This document shows, piece by piece, positions 1 to 6,747 of a stretch of DNA of 7,777 bases; the first letter of the stretch is position 1, and each line of letters begins with the position of its first letter. The stretch is taken from positions 1-7,777 of the forward strand of contig UQWE01000065.1 in the NCBI GenBank assembly GCA_900544655.1. Direction: 5' to 3'. The notes under the pieces are model-generated. The model saw only the letters and a list, made by a program, of their open reading frames with translations, was not told the origin of the DNA and made no database searches. Source of the stretch: an uncultured Coriobacteriaceae bacterium. Lineage in GTDB: Bacteria; Actinomycetota; Coriobacteriia; Coriobacteriales; Atopobiaceae. The translations under genes and the position numbers were made by a program.

Positions 1-1391
1 GAGCCGGCCTCGGCAGCGGCGAAACCGCCCTTGTCACCGGGACGGCGACGGCGGCGCTTAGGGGCGGCATTGCCCTGCACGGCAGCATCCTCGCGCTGCG
101 GCCTCTGCTTGCGCTGCTGCTGCGCCTCGGTGGAAGCCACAGCCTCGCCCTCGGCATGGTGACGACGGCGACGAGACCTACGACCCTCGCCCGGAGCACT
201 CTGCTTGGCCTCGTTCATGTTACCCTGGCCCGGAAGCCTCTCGGCGACATCGCCGGAAATCTCGACGGTCTTGCGGCGACGACGCTTACGCGTGGTCGTC
301 TCGGTGGGCTGCTCAGACGCGGCGGGCACCTGCTGCGCTGCAGCAGCAGAGCCGGATCCACCCTTGTTGCCGCCCTTGTTGCGACGGCGACGACCGCGCT
401 CCTCCGTCACGAAGAGGTCATCCTCGGAGAAGGTCTGGTCGGGCAGGAGGCCGTTCTTGCGGTCGAGCTCCTCAAGCGCGGCACGGACCTCGGGGCTCGC
501 CAGGCGGTCCATGGTCGAGCGGACGACCGTGTCAGGACGGCATGGACAGCCAAGCTCCTCGCTCTTCTTGCGCGCGGCATCCGAGGTCTCCATCTCGGCG
601 AGCGGGATGCGAATCTGCTTGCCGTTCTCGAGGCGAAGAGCCAGCTGCTCCTTCGGGGTGTCATATTCGATGATCTTGGCGGTACCGAGTGGGGTCTGGA
701 TGACGGCGTTCTTCTTGGGCGCGCGCTGCTTGAAGTCACGGTATGCCTCGAACTCGTAGCGCAGGCAACACATAAGGCGGCCGCAGGCGCCAGAGATCTT
801 GTTCGAGTTCAGCGGAAGGTCCTGCTCCTTGGCCATGCGAATCGAGACGGGCTCGAAACCGCTGCCAAAGCGCGCGCAGCACAGCTCCTGGCCGCAGTGG
901 CCAAAGCCGCCCACGAGCGCCGCCTCTTCGCGCACGCCCACCTGGCGCATGTCGACGCGCTCATGGAGCTCGCGCGAAAGGTCGCGCACGAGCTGGCGGA
1001 AGTCGATTCGCTCATCAGCGGAGAAGTAGCAGACGACCTTCTCTCCGCCAAAGATGTATTCGACGCCCACGGGCTTCATGTCAAGGCCGCTCTTGGAGAC
1101 GAGCCTGCGGAAGATGGGCATGGCCGCGTCGCCACGCACCGAGAGCTTGTCGACGCGAACGAAATCCTCCTCCTCCGCAATGCGAACGACAGGCTTCAGG
1201 GCTACGCCGTCGGTCTTGCGGTTGAGCTCCGCCTCGTCGATCTCCATCGGATCGCCCGTGGCGAGGCCCATCTCGGTGCCGCGCTCAGTCGAGCAGATGA
1301 CATGGTCGCCCTCGACGGCGCCAGTCTCACAGGGATCGAACCAAAGATCGCGCGTTGCGTAAGCGAATTTCACCGGAATGACGGTGGGCAT
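1..1391 (-). CDS. ricT: RicT/YaaT-like PSP1-domain protein with a long basic C-terminal extension (3' end outside window)
   Basis: This gene encodes a PSP1-family protein of the RicT (YaaT) type. In Bacillus subtilis RicT acts with RicA and RicF, binds Fe-S clusters and guides RNase Y processing of mRNA. 463 codons are visible and the frame stays open to the left edge. The PSP1 core spans about residues 1-270. It carries the family cysteine signature: CGQELCC at 166-172 and SGACGRLMCC at 200-209, flanking the PVSIRMAKEQ segment. A further GCPC lies at 281-284. From about residue 331 the protein becomes low-complexity, rich in Ala/Gln/Glu/Gly, with four Arg/Lys clusters starting at 334, 368, 404 and 445. 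B. subtilis YaaT is about 275 residues, so roughly 190 or more residues are extra. The ATG at 1391 overlaps the end of holB by 22 nt and has an AAGGAGG ribosome site 4 nt upstream. Following holB is the classic yaaT position. Family assignment is firm; function in this organism is inferred. Confidence 0.93.
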   Translation of the reverse strand, partial: MPTVIPVKFAYATRDLWFDPCETGAVEGDHVICSTERGTEMGLATGDPMEIDEAELNRKTDGVALKPVVRIAEEEDFVRVDKLSVRGDAAMPIFRRLVSKSGLDMKPVGVEYIFGGEKVVCYFSADERIDFRQLVRDLSRELHERVDMRQVGVREEAALVGGFGHCGQELCCARFGSGFEPVSIRMAKEQDLPLNSNKISGACGRLMCCLRYEFEAYRDFKQRAPKKNAVIQTPLGTAKIIEYDTPKEQLALRLENGKQIRIPLAEMETSDAARKKSEELGCPCRPDTVVRSTMDRLASPEVRAALEELDRKNGLLPDQTFSEDDLFVTEERGRRRRNKGGNKGGSGSAAAAQQVPAASEQPTETTTRKRRRRKTVEISGDVAERLPGQGNMNEAKQSAPGEGRRSRRRRHHAEGEAVASTEAQQQRKQRPQREDAAVQGNAAPKRRRRRPGDKGGFAAAEAG

Positions 1392-2524
1392 AGTGCCTCC
1401 TTGCAAGAGCACAGCATGACCTCAAGGGCCAGCTGGGGGGATACGTTGTGGGCGAGGTCACTTTCCGCGCGGCTCACGGCATCGAGGGCACGAAGGGCCC
1501 CCGCAACATCGGTGCGAGCGGAGAGACGAGAGACGACGTCCTCACAGTCAGCGTTCACGATGGGGGCGTCCACGCCACTCACACGCATGAGGACGTCCCG
1601 CAAAAGCGAGTCAGCTGCTGCTAGAAGTTCAATGATACCCGAACGCTCACGGGCGGTAAGCTCGCGCTTGTTACGCTGCTCCACAAGCTTCTGGGCTTTC
1701 GAGGAAAGGTAGTCTGCGCTCTCCTCGGCGGCACGCTCCTGATCCGCACGGACATCATCGAGCGGGACTTTGGCCGCGACGGCAAGGTCGCGAGCGGCAC
1801 AGAGCACGTCCCACGAGTCATCCGCGGCAAGGGCATCGAACGTGCGGACCATGAGTCTACGAGCCTCGCGGCGCGCCGGGGAACGAAGATAGTCGCAGGC
1901 GCGTTCGGGCGTGCCCGTCACGGCAAGCGCAATCCTCGCAGCGGGGTCGTTCTCGGCCACGCCACAGGTAAGGGCGACGCGACGAGCCGCCTCGGCGGGA
2001 TCGCTTACACGGAAAGGCACCAGCTGGCAGCGAGACGAGATTGTGGGCAGGACGGCATCAGCCGTACGTGCCATGAGAATGAAGACTACTCCCTCTGGTG
2101 GTTCCTCGATAGTCTTGAGCAGGGCATTCGCCGAAGCCTCGCGCAGCGCGTCGACGCGGTCGAGGATGTAGACCTTCGCATTGGCACGCACCGGGGCGAG
2201 CGAGACGTCCGCGATGAGCTGGCGCACTTGCTCGACCACATAGCCACTGGCACCCTCAGGCGCGATCCAGTGAACGTCCGGATGCGTGCGATGCGCCACG
2301 CGAATGCACTCGTCGCACGAGTCGCAACCGCCTTTGGGGCAGACGAGGCACTCCGCGAGCGCCATAGCCGTCTCCTGCTGACCAGAGCCCGGGGCGCCGA
2401 GGAAGAGATAGGCATGGCCCACGCGATGCTCGCGCACGGCGGCGGCGAAGAAGTCACGCACGCGAGGCTGACCCTCGACGCGTGAGAATGCGGCGGGAAT
2501 GTCCTTGCTAGCGTCATTAGCCAT
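1370..2524 (-). CDS. holB: DNA polymerase III subunit delta prime
   Basis: This is the delta-prime subunit of the clamp loader, the rigid stator of the complex that loads the beta clamp on DNA. It is 384 residues long. An AAA+ fold is visible but the nucleotide site is degenerate. The P-loop reads GAPGSGQQ (43-50), with the essential Lys replaced by Gln. The Walker B equivalent reads ILDRVD (120-125), lacking the catalytic acid pair. The arginine-finger motif SSRC is kept (163-166), after NALLKTIEEP (133-142). This is the usual delta-prime pattern. Cysteines at 59, 62, 67, 70 and 73 form the zinc module. The C-terminus has the NVSPQLALE segment typical of delta prime. The chosen ATG at 2524 has AGGAGA 6 nt upstream and starts the first family-like residues. 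The frame stays open to 2734, but that part is antisense-like to tmk. The start overlaps the tmk stop by 8 nt and the 3' end overlaps ricT by 22 nt, suggesting coupled translation. Confidence 0.95.
   Translation of the reverse strand: MANDASKDIPAAFSRVEGQPRVRDFFAAAVREHRVGHAYLFLGAPGSGQQETAMALAECLVCPKGGCDSCDECIRVAHRTHPDVHWIAPEGASGYVVEQVRQLIADVSLAPVRANAKVYILDRVDALREASANALLKTIEEPPEGVVFILMARTADAVLPTISSRCQLVPFRVSDPAEAARRVALTCGVAENDPAARIALAVTGTPERACDYLRSPARREARRLMVRTFDALAADDSWDVLCAARDLAVAAKVPLDDVRADQERAAEESADYLSSKAQKLVEQRNKRELTARERSGIIELLAAADSLLRDVLMRVSGVDAPIVNADCEDVVSRLSARTDVAGALRALDAVSRAESDLAHNVSPQLALEVMLCSCKEALCPPSFR
1396..1402 (-). promoter_or_regulatory. Ribosome binding site of ricT, inside the holB coding sequence
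   Basis: AAGGAGG on the minus strand lies 4 nt before the ricT ATG (1391-1389). It is the strongest Shine-Dalgarno match in the window. Because it sits within the last codons of holB, ribosomes finishing holB at 1370 pass over the ricT start, which favours translational coupling. It fixes the ricT start. Confidence 0.85.
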
Positions 2525-3206
2525 GATTACTCTCCTGAGGCGCGACGCCCTCAAACAGGCCTGGCAACGCAGCCGCCAGGGTTTCCTCGAGGCGCGCGAA
2601 GACCTCATCGGGCGCACCGTCCGCATCGACGAGTCGCACACGCGCCGGCTCTGCATCCGCAAGCTGGCGGTAGTCCTCGCGCACGCGGCGCTGGAAGGCA
2701 AGGCCCTCGGCCTCCATGCGATCATGCTCGCCACGCGCGCCCGCGCGCTCGAACGCTCGCCTTGGATCCATGTCGAGGACGAGCGTCACATCAGGATGGA
2801 TGCCACAACAGCCGAGCTCGTTCGCGCGGCGAACGAGGGCATCATCGAAGCCGCGGCCGCCGGCCTGGTAGGCATGGGTCGAGTCATAGAAGCGGTCACA
2901 CACCACGACGGCACCACGCGCGAGCGCAGGCTCGATCACCTCGCGCACGAGCTGGGCACGCGAAGCCTCGAAGAGCAGCAGCTCGCACTCTGGGGCCATC
3001 TCGGAATTGCCGGGATCAAGCAGAAGGGCGCGGATCCTCTCGGAGATCGCGGTACCGCCCGGCTCGCGTAGACGGACGACCTCGCGGCCACACGCCTCGA
3101 GGCGCTCGACGAGGCGCACCACCTGCGTGGTCTTGCCCGCGCCATCAACGCCCTCGAGGGTAACGAACACGCCAGGACGAGCGGCCGCCGTCTCCGCACG
3201 CATCAT
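2517..3206 (-). CDS. tmk: Thymidylate (dTMP) kinase
   Basis: This cytoplasmic enzyme phosphorylates dTMP to dTDP with ATP, a committed step to dTTP for DNA synthesis. At 229 residues it is slightly longer than the usual 205-215 because of a short N-terminal lead and a C-terminal tail. Visible motifs are the P-loop GVDGAGKTT (19-27), the REPGGT dTMP-binding segment (47-52), the CDRFYDSTHAYQ DR(Y/F) motif (103-114), the DMDP turn (145-148) and the LID region around HDRMEAEG (161-168). The gene starts immediately after the HAD stop codon (TAG at 3209-3207), with no gap. A weak AAGGCGGG stands 8 nt upstream of the first of two consecutive ATGs, so the second Met is an alternative start. The 3' end overlaps holB by 8 nt. 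The tmk-holB-ricT order is widely conserved and supports the call. Confidence 0.97.
   Translation of the reverse strand: MMRAETAAARPGVFVTLEGVDGAGKTTQVVRLVERLEACGREVVRLREPGGTAISERIRALLLDPGNSEMAPECELLLFEASRAQLVREVIEPALARGAVVVCDRFYDSTHAYQAGGRGFDDALVRRANELGCCGIHPDVTLVLDMDPRRAFERAGARGEHDRMEAEGLAFQRRVREDYRQLADAEPARVRLVDADGAPDEVFARLEETLAAALPGLFEGVAPQESNHG
2531..2536 (-). promoter_or_regulatory. Ribosome binding site of holB
   Basis: AGGAGA on the minus strand, 6 nt upstream of the ATG at 2524-2522 and inside the last codons of tmk. It supports this start over in-frame upstream starts as far as 2734, which would add about 70 residues with no resemblance to a clamp-loader N-terminus. Confidence 0.75.
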
Positions 3207-4040
3207 CTAGATCGCCCGCCTTGCGGCGACAACCTGGTCAATCACCTGGAGCACGCCGCGGTCCTCGTTGCTGGGCGCTACGAGGCTCGCGTGCTTTGCC
3301 ATGCAGGGCTGAGCGTTGGCCATCATATAACCAAAGCCAACGGTCTCGAGCATGTCCGCGTCATTGGGGGCATCGCCAAAGGCGAGCATCTCATCAAGGC
3401 CAATGCCACAGAGCTCGGAGATCCGGCGCATGGCGTCACCCTTGCTCACGCCCGCGGGCATGACATCAAGCCACATGATGCCACCGCAGGCGAAGGTGCA
3501 GTCTCCGCCGATGGCCGCGGTATACTCCGCCTGATGCTCGGTGGCGTCGTTATTCGGGAAGTAGACCGTGTACTTATCGGCGGGGACATCGACCTGGGTG
3601 AGGTCGTCCACATAGACCACACGCGTGTAGAAGGTGCGGAAGTAGTCCTCGTACGGCTTCGCGTTAGGCTCGACATAGCAGGCGTCAACGCCGCAGATGA
3701 GACCAACATCGCCCTTCTCATGCGTGACACGCACCATGCGGCGGTACTCCTCCACCGCAAGGTTTGCCTGGTAGATGACCTTGCCATTCCGGCTGATAAC
3801 GCCACCGTTATCGCCAATCAGCATGATCTTGTGGCCAAGGTGGCCGAGATTGTCCTCGAGAGTATAGAGGGGCCTTCCGCTGGCGGCGGAGAAGAGCGTC
3901 CCCACGCTCGCGAGCGCGTCGACGCGCTCCTCGAAACCTTCGGGGAGAACGGAGGCGTTCGTGAGGAGGGACCCATCCATGTCAGACGCAATGAAGCGAA
4001 CGCGCTCCAAGCCTTCAGGAACCGGTGTCACCTCGAACAT
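3207..4040 (-). CDS. Cof-type HAD-IIB family phosphatase
   Basis: This is a 277-residue soluble haloacid-dehalogenase-superfamily hydrolase of the Cof/HAD-IIB type. Members usually dephosphorylate sugar phosphates or small cofactors such as FMN or PLP; the substrate cannot be read from the sequence. All four catalytic motifs are present. Motif I is SDMDGSLL (19-26), with nucleophile Asp20 and general acid Asp22. Motif II is SAASGRP (51-57). Motif III is Lys200 in GVSKGDAM. Motif IV is GDAPNDADM (222-230), with Asp223 and Asp227. The C2 cap lies between motifs II and III, about residues 80-190. Motif I has DGS where DGT is usual. The ATG at 4040 lies 4 nt after the topA stop, with AAGGGA 7 nt upstream. 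The frame stays open to 4286, but that portion is only topA tail read out of frame. Its place between topA and tmk suggests co-transcription; a link to nucleotide metabolism would be speculation. Confidence 0.9.
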   Translation of the reverse strand: MFEVTPVPEGLERVRFIASDMDGSLLTNASVLPEGFEERVDALASVGTLFSAASGRPLYTLEDNLGHLGHKIMLIGDNGGVISRNGKVIYQANLAVEEYRRMVRVTHEKGDVGLICGVDACYVEPNAKPYEDYFRTFYTRVVYVDDLTQVDVPADKYTVYFPNNDATEHQAEYTAAIGGDCTFACGGIMWLDVMPAGVSKGDAMRRISELCGIGLDEMLAFGDAPNDADMLETVGFGYMMANAQPCMAKHASLVAPSNEDRGVLQVIDQVVAARRAI

Positions 4041-4044
4041 GTAG

Positions 4045-6744
4045 TTATCCCTTACTCGTATTCTTCCGCGAGGAGGTCGCGCTCTTGGTCGTCTTTTTGG
4101 CGGATGCCTTATCAGCAGTCGCTTTCTTGGCGGACGTCTTCTTGGCGGATGCTTTCTCAGCAGCCGCCTTCTTGGCGGACGTCTTCTTGGCGGATGCTTT
4201 CTCAGCAGCCGCCTTCTTGGAACTCGCGGCCTTGGTCGTGGTCTTCGCCGCAGCCTTGGCCTCCGTGGCTCGTGCGCCACGACCACGGGCGGGCGTCTTG
4301 CGCTCGTTCGTGGGGCAGTCCATGTTCACGCACTTCTTCCACGGACCGCGCGCCGTCTCGACGATGATCATGGGCGCGCCGCACTCGGGGCACGTCTCGT
4401 CCGTCGCGGTGAGCTTGCCACGCGCCGGAAGCGGATAGCTCGTGCCGCACTCCTCGTAGTTGGTGCAACGGATGAAGCGCTTGCCCGTGCGCTCGCTCTT
4501 GTGGGCGATGAGGTCGCCATGGCGGCCGGCCTCGGCACAGGCGCGGCACTCGCCAACCTTGAGGTCAGGCTCGTAGTTGGTGGGGCACTTCGGGTTGATG
4601 CAGATCTCATACGCTTTGGCGCGGAAGGGCTTGCACTTGATACGCGGAGCGCCGCACTCGGGGCACACGGCACCCTCTCCCTCGATGGCCTCATAGCGAA
4701 CGCCGGAGGGCAGCGGATAGGTGACGTCACAGTCCGGCCAACCCATGCAGCCAACGAAGCTGCCACGGGTCTTGGCACTCGACTTGATAACGAGGTCTTT
4801 GCCGCACTTGGGGCAGGCGCCCACGCGAGCATCCGCCGTGACGGCGTCGGCAATCGCCTCGCCGAGGTCATCCTTGTGCTCGATAAGCGCGTCGAGCATG
4901 CCGGCGAGCAACGCGCGCGAGTGATAGACGACCTGGCCCTGGGTGTCGGTGCCCTCGGCGACCTTCGTCATGTCCTGCTCGAGCTCACTCGTCATGTCTG
5001 GCGTCGTGATGCGCGGAGCGAACTCGTGAAGGGCGTCAATGATGGCCATGCCAAGCTGACTCGGCTCAACCGGATCGTTCTTGAGATACTTGACCGTGTA
5101 GAGGCGCTCGATGATGCTCGCGCGCGTCGACTTGGTGCCAAGGCCGCGCTTCTCCATCTCCTGGATGAGCTTGCCCTGGCTGTAGCGCGCAGGAGGCTCC
5201 GTCTGCTTGGCCTCGAGGTTGATGCCGAAGACGTCGACGGCATCACCTTCCGCAAGCTCGGGAAGCCGCTCGTCCTTCTTGAGACCAAAGGGATAGATGG
5301 CGCGAAAACCCGGGTCCTTGAGGACATCGCCGCTCGCCTGGAAGGGCTCGCCCGCAACGTCAATCGCAAGTTTGGTTCCCTCGATGGTCGCCGAATCAGA
5401 GAGCGTCGCGAGGAAACGGCGTGCGATGAGGTTGTAGAGCTTCCACGCGGCAGGCTCGAGCTTGCTGGGGTCAGCCACGCCGGTGGGATAGATGGGTGGG
5501 TGATCCGTGTCAAACTGCTTGCCGCGCGTTGCGTGCATCTCAGGCACCGCCGTGAGCTTGGCCACGTAGGGCGCATACTGCGGAACGCCCGCGAGCATCT
5601 TTGCCGTCGCCCTCAGGTCGAGGGACGGCGGATAGACGGTGTTGTCAACGCGCGGATACGAGATGAGGCCGTCCATGTAAAGGCTCTCGGCAAGGCGCAT
5701 GGTACGCGCCGGAGAAAGGCCCTCTGACGCGGCAGCAGCCTGAAGGCTCGTCGTGTTGAACGGCGCGGGCGGACGCTGCGTGCGGCTCTTCTTCGTCACC
5801 GAGGTGACGGTACCCGTGGCGGCGTCCTGCACGTGACCGTACGCCTCGGTCGCCTCAACCTCGACCGAGAAGCGACCCTTGGCATGGGAGATCTTGAAGC
5901 GCTCGTCCTCCGAGGCACCAACAGCAGAAGCCTGGCCGTTGATGACCCAGTAGTCCTCCGGAACGAAGGCGAGGCGCTCGCGCTCGCGCTCGACCACGAG
6001 GGCGAGCGTAGGCGTCTGCACACGGCCAGCGCTACGGACGTTGCCAAAGCCGCCAAAACGCGCCATCGTAAGATAGCGCGTGAGGGCAGCGCCCCAGATG
6101 AGGTCGATGTACTGACGGGACTCGCCGGCGTCGGCGAGGTTCTGGTCAAGCTCCACGAGGTTGGCGAAGGCGTGCTCGATCTCCGCTCGCGTATAGGCCG
6201 AATAGCGAGCGCGCGTCACGGGAACACCAGGGTTCACCTCAAGCACCTGCGAAAGGGCGTCAGACCCGATGAGCTCTCCCTCGCGGTCAAAGTCCGTGCC
6301 AATGACGATGGAATCCGCCTTCTTGGCCAGGTTCTTGAGGGCGCGAATGATGCCCTTCTCCGCCGGAAGCTTCTCGACGGGGGCCCAGACGAGATAGGGC
6401 AGGCTCGGAACCTTCCAGCCCTTGATGTCGACACCATCCTCGAGGAAGGGCTTCTTTTTCTTGAATGGCGGACGCGCGAGGCCATCCGGAACGTCAGCCG
6501 GCAGCACCTCTCCCTCCTGGGAGATGGCATACCAGCCCTGGGTGTCAGAGAACTTGAGCTCAGCGGGGAAATCCGGAGCAAGGATGTGGCCTCGCAGACC
6601 TATCGTCACCCACTCCTCGCCATCACGCTGGAAGCGATAGACAGGCGTGTCGTAGACTTTGTCCTTCTTGGGCTTACCGACCTCAGAAAGCAGGGCGGCG
6701 ATCTTCTCGGCGGCGTCGTTCTTCTCGGTGATGACGAGCTTCAT
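4045..6744 (-). CDS. topA: Type IA DNA topoisomerase I (archaeal-type motifs) with four zinc ribbons and Lys/Ala tail
   Basis: This enzyme relaxes negative supercoils by cutting one strand through a 5'-phosphotyrosyl link. The protein has 899 residues. The N-terminal TOPRIM domain has Glu7 and the acidic triad in GTDFDREGELIG (Asp151, Asp153, Glu155). The RSAGRVQTPTLALVVERE segment (237-254) belongs to the DNA-binding core. The active site GLISYPRVDNTVYP has catalytic Tyr363 and Arg365. These signatures resemble archaeal TopA (and TopB) more than the usual bacterial YMRTDS form. The C-terminus has four CxxC zinc ribbons: Cys644/647/666/672, 694/697/715/720, 733/736/760/766 and 785/788/805/810. 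Residues 812-899 are a cationic Ala/Lys/Ser/Thr tail with a 15-residue repeat, likely disordered and DNA-binding. The ATG at 6744 follows the tatC stop by 3 nt, with GAGGAT 6 nt upstream. The class is certain. The archaeal affinity is judged from motifs only. Since no other topoisomerase is in view, its being the main TopA is likely but unproven. Confidence 0.95.
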   Translation of the reverse strand: MKLVITEKNDAAEKIAALLSEVGKPKKDKVYDTPVYRFQRDGEEWVTIGLRGHILAPDFPAELKFSDTQGWYAISQEGEVLPADVPDGLARPPFKKKKPFLEDGVDIKGWKVPSLPYLVWAPVEKLPAEKGIIRALKNLAKKADSIVIGTDFDREGELIGSDALSQVLEVNPGVPVTRARYSAYTRAEIEHAFANLVELDQNLADAGESRQYIDLIWGAALTRYLTMARFGGFGNVRSAGRVQTPTLALVVERERERLAFVPEDYWVINGQASAVGASEDERFKISHAKGRFSVEVEATEAYGHVQDAATGTVTSVTKKSRTQRPPAPFNTTSLQAAAASEGLSPARTMRLAESLYMDGLISYPRVDNTVYPPSLDLRATAKMLAGVPQYAPYVAKLTAVPEMHATRGKQFDTDHPPIYPTGVADPSKLEPAAWKLYNLIARRFLATLSDSATIEGTKLAIDVAGEPFQASGDVLKDPGFRAIYPFGLKKDERLPELAEGDAVDVFGINLEAKQTEPPARYSQGKLIQEMEKRGLGTKSTRASIIERLYTVKYLKNDPVEPSQLGMAIIDALHEFAPRITTPDMTSELEQDMTKVAEGTDTQGQVVYHSRALLAGMLDALIEHKDDLGEAIADAVTADARVGACPKCGKDLVIKSSAKTRGSFVGCMGWPDCDVTYPLPSGVRYEAIEGEGAVCPECGAPRIKCKPFRAKAYEICINPKCPTNYEPDLKVGECRACAEAGRHGDLIAHKSERTGKRFIRCTNYEECGTSYPLPARGKLTATDETCPECGAPMIIVETARGPWKKCVNMDCPTNERKTPARGRGARATEAKAAAKTTTKAASSKKAAAEKASAKKTSAKKAAAEKASAKKTSAKKATADKASAKKTTKSATSSRKNTSKG
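4091..4220 (-). repeat. 45-bp tandem repeat within topA encoding its Lys/Ala tail
   Basis: About 2.9 copies of a 45-bp unit lie in frame. The two central units, 4123-4167 and 4168-4212, differ at one base in 45. A third, more diverged copy covers 4091-4122, with four mismatches in 32 compared positions, and a partial copy continues to 4220. Each full unit encodes AAAEKASAKKTSAKK, or the variant beginning ATADK. Near identity at the base level, including synonymous sites, points to recent duplication or slippage rather than selection on protein alone. Because 45 is a multiple of three, gain or loss of a unit lengthens or shortens the tail without breaking the frame. Confidence 0.92.
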
Positions 6745-6747
6745 GGG

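Noticed and set aside
156..1712. 518-codon plus-strand open frame antisense to ricT and holB
   Set aside because: It mirrors the minus-strand coding frames in high-GC DNA. Its product has no recognisable motif, and RicT and HolB on the other strand are unmistakable.
2525..2734. Extended N-terminus for holB
   Set aside because: The extra 70 residues overlap tmk coding sequence and do not resemble delta prime. The ATG at 2524 has a good AGGAGA site.
4091..4220. Repeats considered as a CRISPR array or mobile-element end
   Set aside because: The units are directly adjacent with no unique spacers, stay in the topA frame and encode the protein tail, so this is a coding tandem repeat.
4041..4286. 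N-terminal extension of the HAD frame rich in Arg and Pro (RRRPPRKR-like)
   Set aside because: It is the topA Lys/Ala repeat translated in another frame. The ATG at 4040 with its ribosome site gives a full-length HAD protein.
3291..4367. 358-codon plus-strand open frame antisense to the HAD gene and topA tail
   Set aside because: It spans two confident genes on the opposite strand, and its C-terminal third is just the repeat read backwards (RMLSQQPPSW). No domain is visible.
4501..5727. 408-codon plus-strand open frame antisense to topA
   Set aside because: It lies entirely within well-conserved topoisomerase coding sequence. Its Arg/Leu/Ala-rich product is a typical GC-bias shadow.
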